DNA of 64,000 bases, taken from Bacteroidota bacterium (GTDB lineage: Bacteria > Bacteroidota > Bacteroidia > Chitinophagales > BACL12). This document shows, in pieces, positions 61,202 through 64,000 of the stretch. Below the pieces are notes generated by a model, which was not told the DNA's origin, ran no database searches, and was given only the letters and a program-made list of their open reading frames with translations. The stretch is taken from the NCBI GenBank assembly GCA_016706865.1, contig JADJIS010000002.1, positions 1,502,270 to 1,566,269 of the forward strand. The letters are read 5' to 3'. A program made the position numbers and the translations under genes. Numbering within the stretch: position 1 is the stretch's first letter; the number at the start of each line of letters is the position of its first letter.

Positions 61202-62280
61202 CTAATGATCTATCTTTAAAAACACCCTAAATTCCGTCCCTTCATTTGGAGTGCTTTGCACCAGAATTTTACCTCCGGTGCTGTTAACAATTTCTTTAAC
61301 GAGATACAATCCTATGCCCGAACCCTCTATTTCATTTTCGAGGCGATAGTATTTGGAAGAAAATGGCTTCCTGTTTGGTGGGGTCTATTCCTATTCCGTT
61401 GTCTTTTACAGAAATAACAATAAAGTTATCGTTGCGTGTGGTGGTGATCAAAATCTCGGGTCTTCGGTCGGGAGCTCTGAATTTGATGGCGTTATTCACC
61501 AGATTATACACTACAGATCGCAGTTTCCGGCGTGAGTAGGTGATCTCTGATACCTGTATATCGCTTTTTATTTTCACACCAATTGCACTGATATTGTCGT
61601 TGAGCGTGAGGCGCACATCTTCCAATATATGTTCAAAATTGAGCAGTTCTATTTCGGCTTTGTATTTATGTTCGGTTTTGCGGGTTTCGGTGAGCTCACT
61701 TATCAGGAGATGCATTTTTGTGAGAGAGCTGTCTACAATTTTTAGAAGATTTGAACTCCTGTTCATCCTCCGGAGTTATATTTTTAAACAGCTCAATTGC
61801 TATTACAAGGTTGGATAGAGGATTTTTTGATATCGTGCGAAATGGTATCCAACAGAATTTCGTGGTCAGCTATCAGTTTTCCTGTTCCTTCAGGTTTTTT
61901 ATGCGCATGGTGATCTCCACAAAAGTGATAATTACCCCATCGGTCTTGTTGTCGCGCATTTTCACATAAGGAATAATATTCATCTGATACCAACGCAGAT
62001 CTGTGGTTTGGATCTCCTTCTCCAGAATTTCGTTGCTATCAATTACTTGCTGAATATTTTCGATGATAGAAGGAAAACAGAAGTTGTCTTTTATGTCGTC
62101 AATTGGCCTGCCAATATCAGTTTTAGCAAGGTTGAACTGTTTCATTGCCGGCGGTGTAAATTTCTGTAATTTGAGGTTGCCGTCAATAAACAATTGAGGT
62201 ATAATGGTATTGCGGAAATAATTTTCGAGTTCGTCGTTGTGCTCTATCAGTGATTTTATCTGTTGATTCTTGTCGGTCAT
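61202..62280 (-). pseudogene. PAS-domain sensor histidine kinase, frameshifted
   Basis: A ~355-residue soluble kinase is split in three. The N-terminal PAS domain (61873-62280) has PQLFIDGNLKLQKFTPPAMK and YQMNIIPYVKMRDNKTDGVI. The H-box LLDTISHDIK lies in a second frame near 61820. The dimerisation and ATPase region (KMHLLISELTETRKTEHKYK, YNLVNNAIKFRAPDRRPEIL, VKDNGIGIDPTKQEAIF) is at 61332-61766. The C-terminus YRLENEIEGSGIGLYLVKEI, then PNEGTEFRVFLKIDH, is in another frame and stops at 61202-61204. Breaks are near 61860, 61770 and 61350. Targets are unknown. Confidence 0.75.
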
Positions 62281-62871
62281 TCTTGGTGGTTAAGTGTTCG
62301 TGTCTATAGCTCGAACAAATGTAGCAGGCTGGGTGTAAGGAGGCACTTCAGGTCAAACATACATGTCACTAAGGGTAAAAGAGCTAAGTTTTCATAAATA
62401 TAGGCAAAAGCAGGGATTAAAACATAATTTGGGCCAAAAAGGGTCTCAAATGCAGCGCAACCACTACCACCACAGCCCTAACATCCACGTCCGCAACCGC
62501 TATTACAAGAAAGTAACTTGAAATCCGATGATATAAAGTAAAAAACCAGCGCCGCATTGGAATCAAACATTGACCTTAATAGCAGATTGTGCCTTATTAC
62601 GATAAAAGGTTTAAATTCGTATCAGATATAAAAAGAAATGACTATTAAAAAAATTAGTGTTTGGTTGCTCTACATAAGAAAACTGGTAATTTTTATTAGG
62701 ATGTCAGGAACACTAATTGCTAAAGTCAAGGCGTGAGATTTAGCATTCATACATCCGGATATATCAGTGCCTCTATTTTGGAATAATTTAATGCCTAACA
62801 TCCATTTCTTTTTATACATATTTGAAACAAATTTTGAAATCAATAATTTTTATAACTTAAAATGTAACAAT
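62281..62871. other. 590-bp gap without a supported gene
   Basis: I find no open frame longer than about 25 codons with a plausible start, no hairpin followed by a T-run, and no tRNA-like cloverleaf. A 23-codon frame near 62454 rich in His and Tyr is the only short candidate and looks like chance. The 5' end is the promoter region of the histidine kinase on the minus strand. Confidence 0.5.
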
Positions 62872-63688
62872 ATGAATTCTAAACCAACGAATCACGCCAT
62901 CTCCACAAACTTACCTATTTAGTGGTATGTATGTTTACAGTAAGTTATTTACTTAGTATGAATAATGTAACCACGTTTATTTTTCTGATGGTTTTAAAGG
63001 TATGTTTATTTACGATGATACAATTCCGCCTGTTGAGGAAGGAATGCCAGACACAAATGGTCTTGTTCAGGAAACGGTAGTAGATGGAATAGATACGGTC
63101 TGGTATTTAGGATATGACACTATAACAACGGAATTTGAAGAATTTAAACTTGGAATCCTAGATTCTATAATAACGATAAATTTAGGTTCAACCAAAAAAA
63201 ACAGTCACTAAAAGTTTATTCGGATTTGCAACTGCAGGTATTTTTCAAAGGTTGCAAATGCCTAACGACTCTTCTAGTTTAGATCGGTGGCAGTGGATTA
63301 GCGATATTCAACCTCAAGTGCTTCGCTTTCCCGGAGGAGCTGAAAGTAAGTTTATGGATATCTAAGTGGACCAGGTTACGGATATGACCTACAAACAATT
63401 ATGCGCTATTTTGATATGACCGATAGCATTTTTGGATTATCCGACTTTAGCTGATGTTTTAGATGATGCTTCAATCAGAAGATTCTATTGATAATTGGGC
63501 AACTCCTGCGGAAATTACGTGGACGATTATAAAAAATTCAAGGAATCTTGGAATGAGCAGCAAAATCTTGATTCGACACACAAGTTTATTGATGATTTCA
63601 TAGAAATGGTCAAAAAATTGAAGTTGAAAACAGTATAACTGTTAAGGTAGTTTACTGCCTAAATATATTTAGTAATTCAGCTACTCAA
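62872..63688 (+). pseudogene. Secreted glycosidase-like protein, frameshifted and cut by an IS21-like element
   Basis: Frame-hopping from ATG 62872 yields a hydrophobic leader (HKLTYLVVCMFTVSYLLSMN), then VYFSDGFKGMFIYDDTIPPV, TINLGSTKKTVTKSLFGFAT, WISDIQPQVLRFPGGAESKF and KFIDDFIEMVKKIEVENSI. The V-L-R-F-P-G-G motif with a preceding aromatic segment recalls arabinofuranosidase or related clan GH-A proteins, though the family is not certain. The reading is lost at the TGTGGAAATTCC boundary at 63689, where an IS21-type end begins. At least five shifts are required. It is likely a surface or T9SS-secreted enzyme before disruption. Confidence 0.55.
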
Positions 63689-64000
63689 TGTGGAAATTCC
63701 AGTCAAACTGACCCCACCTGAGCAATTTAAACTGACCCCCACTTCTGCGGAACAAACTGACCCCATCTCTGTAATCGAAACTGGCCCCACCTGTTTCATG
63801 TTGGACCAGGCCCTGCATTTTTGAGTTGATTATACTGTTTTAGCACGGTGATTTTTACTGTTTGCATTATCGTATTATGACGATTCTGTAAACTTAATAA
63901 ATCATGGCGAATAAAACAATTAGTATGAACACAATCAGACAAATAATGAAGCTTTATTCGCAACGAATGGGCAAAGAAGATCGGAGGCCGATTATCTATT
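63689..64000 (+). mobile_element. Left end of an IS21-family element
   Basis: The probable end begins TGTGGAAATTCC at 63689 and is followed by a series of subterminal repeats containing CTGACCCC or CTGGCCCC: about 63708-63715, 63732-63739, 63757-63764 and 63781-63788. Four repeats with ~24-bp steps, and the TG start, fit the multiple terminal repeats of IS21 ends. The transposase gene starts 215 bp inside. The element continues beyond the window, so the right end and any target duplication cannot be checked. Confidence 0.75.
63904..64000 (+). CDS. istA: IS21-family transposase IstA, N-terminal fragment
   Basis: ATG 63904 starts MANKTISMNTIRQIMKLYSQ, the typical opening of IstA before its helix-turn-helix. 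The read frame then gives RMGKEDRRPIIY; a one-base insertion after 'GGCAAA' would restore MGKKKIGGRLSI, the expected family sequence, so a sequencing shift is likely here too. IstA is the DDE transposase of IS21 and acts with IstB. Only about 32 residues are visible before the window ends. Confidence 0.75.
   Translation, partial: MANKTISMNTIRQIMKLYSQRMGKEDRRPIIY

Overview
The window reads as a chromosomal piece of an AT-rich Bacteroidota bacterium, probably from the Chitinophagales/Saprospirales-like environmental lineages. The grounds are several secreted proteins ending in type IX secretion (T9SS) type A sorting domains, TAnnTTTG-type -7 promoter elements placed almost on the start codon, the futalosine menaquinone route (mqnA, mqnE), a long-form GAPDH, Ffh, an LptF/G permease and RibBA. 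The lineage call is inference from gene content; no rRNA or tRNA gene was seen.

Layout. 0-9 kb: housekeeping genes, mostly on the minus strand (PolB-like exonuclease, SDR, type II NADH dehydrogenase, FabD, FolE plus a pyruvoyl-tetrahydropterin synthase) and a transsulfuration-type PLP enzyme. 9.8-18 kb: a lipid-modification locus with a coclaurine-N-methyltransferase/CFA-like methyltransferase, flavin amine oxidase, DUF1365 protein and a secreted protein in one overlapping operon, then a second CFA synthase, a T9SS thioredoxin-like protein, a MerR regulator with a CarH/LitR-type B12 module, and an ECF sigma factor. The last two each carry the same 32-bp inverted repeat (TTGTTTAA[C/G]-N14-GTTAAACAA) upstream. 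18-29 kb: VOC protein, YraN, phosphoglucose/mannose isomerase, LipB, RluD-like synthase, two tandem M43 metalloproteases, mqnE/phosphatase/mqnA, nucleoside phosphorylase and a universal stress protein. 29.8-41.7 kb: large T9SS cargo proteins, including one with a lysyl oxidase domain whose key residues are all present, plus a histidine kinase and an ArsC/Spx-like protein. 41.8-43 kb: a noncoding array of alternating A and B cassettes bounded by inverted repeats. 43-52 kb: a glycosyltransferase, a YwqK/MORN-like protein, Ffh, GAPDH, a START-like protein, an LptG-type permease and a PAP2 phosphatase. 52.7-53.8 kb: a REP-associated tyrosine transposase followed by paired REP hairpins. 53.8-64 kb: glycosyltransferases, RibBA, a TPR-like protein, hemerythrin, a histidine kinase, a secreted glycosidase-like gene, and the left end of an IS21-like element.

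Almost every gene from about 51.8 kb onward is broken by single-base frameshifts, often at homopolymers, although the encoded proteins can be rebuilt by hopping frames. The first 51 kb shows no such damage. This looks more like unpolished long-read consensus, or a degrading contig end, than a run of independent pseudogenes. I annotated the full reconstructed spans.

Intergenic DNA is very rich in repeats: 7-bp GAACYCN satellites, a 103-bp tandem, a dispersed ~130-bp element present in both orientations at 18 kb and 45 kb, TTGACAATT satellites, and REP/BIME-like arrays at 27.4 and 53.3 kb. Several long open frames across these satellites are artefacts, and starts were trimmed accordingly. The main candidates for new biology are the B12-MerR/ECF/lipid locus with its shared operator, the A/B cassette array, the RAYT/REP system and the secreted lysyl oxidase.
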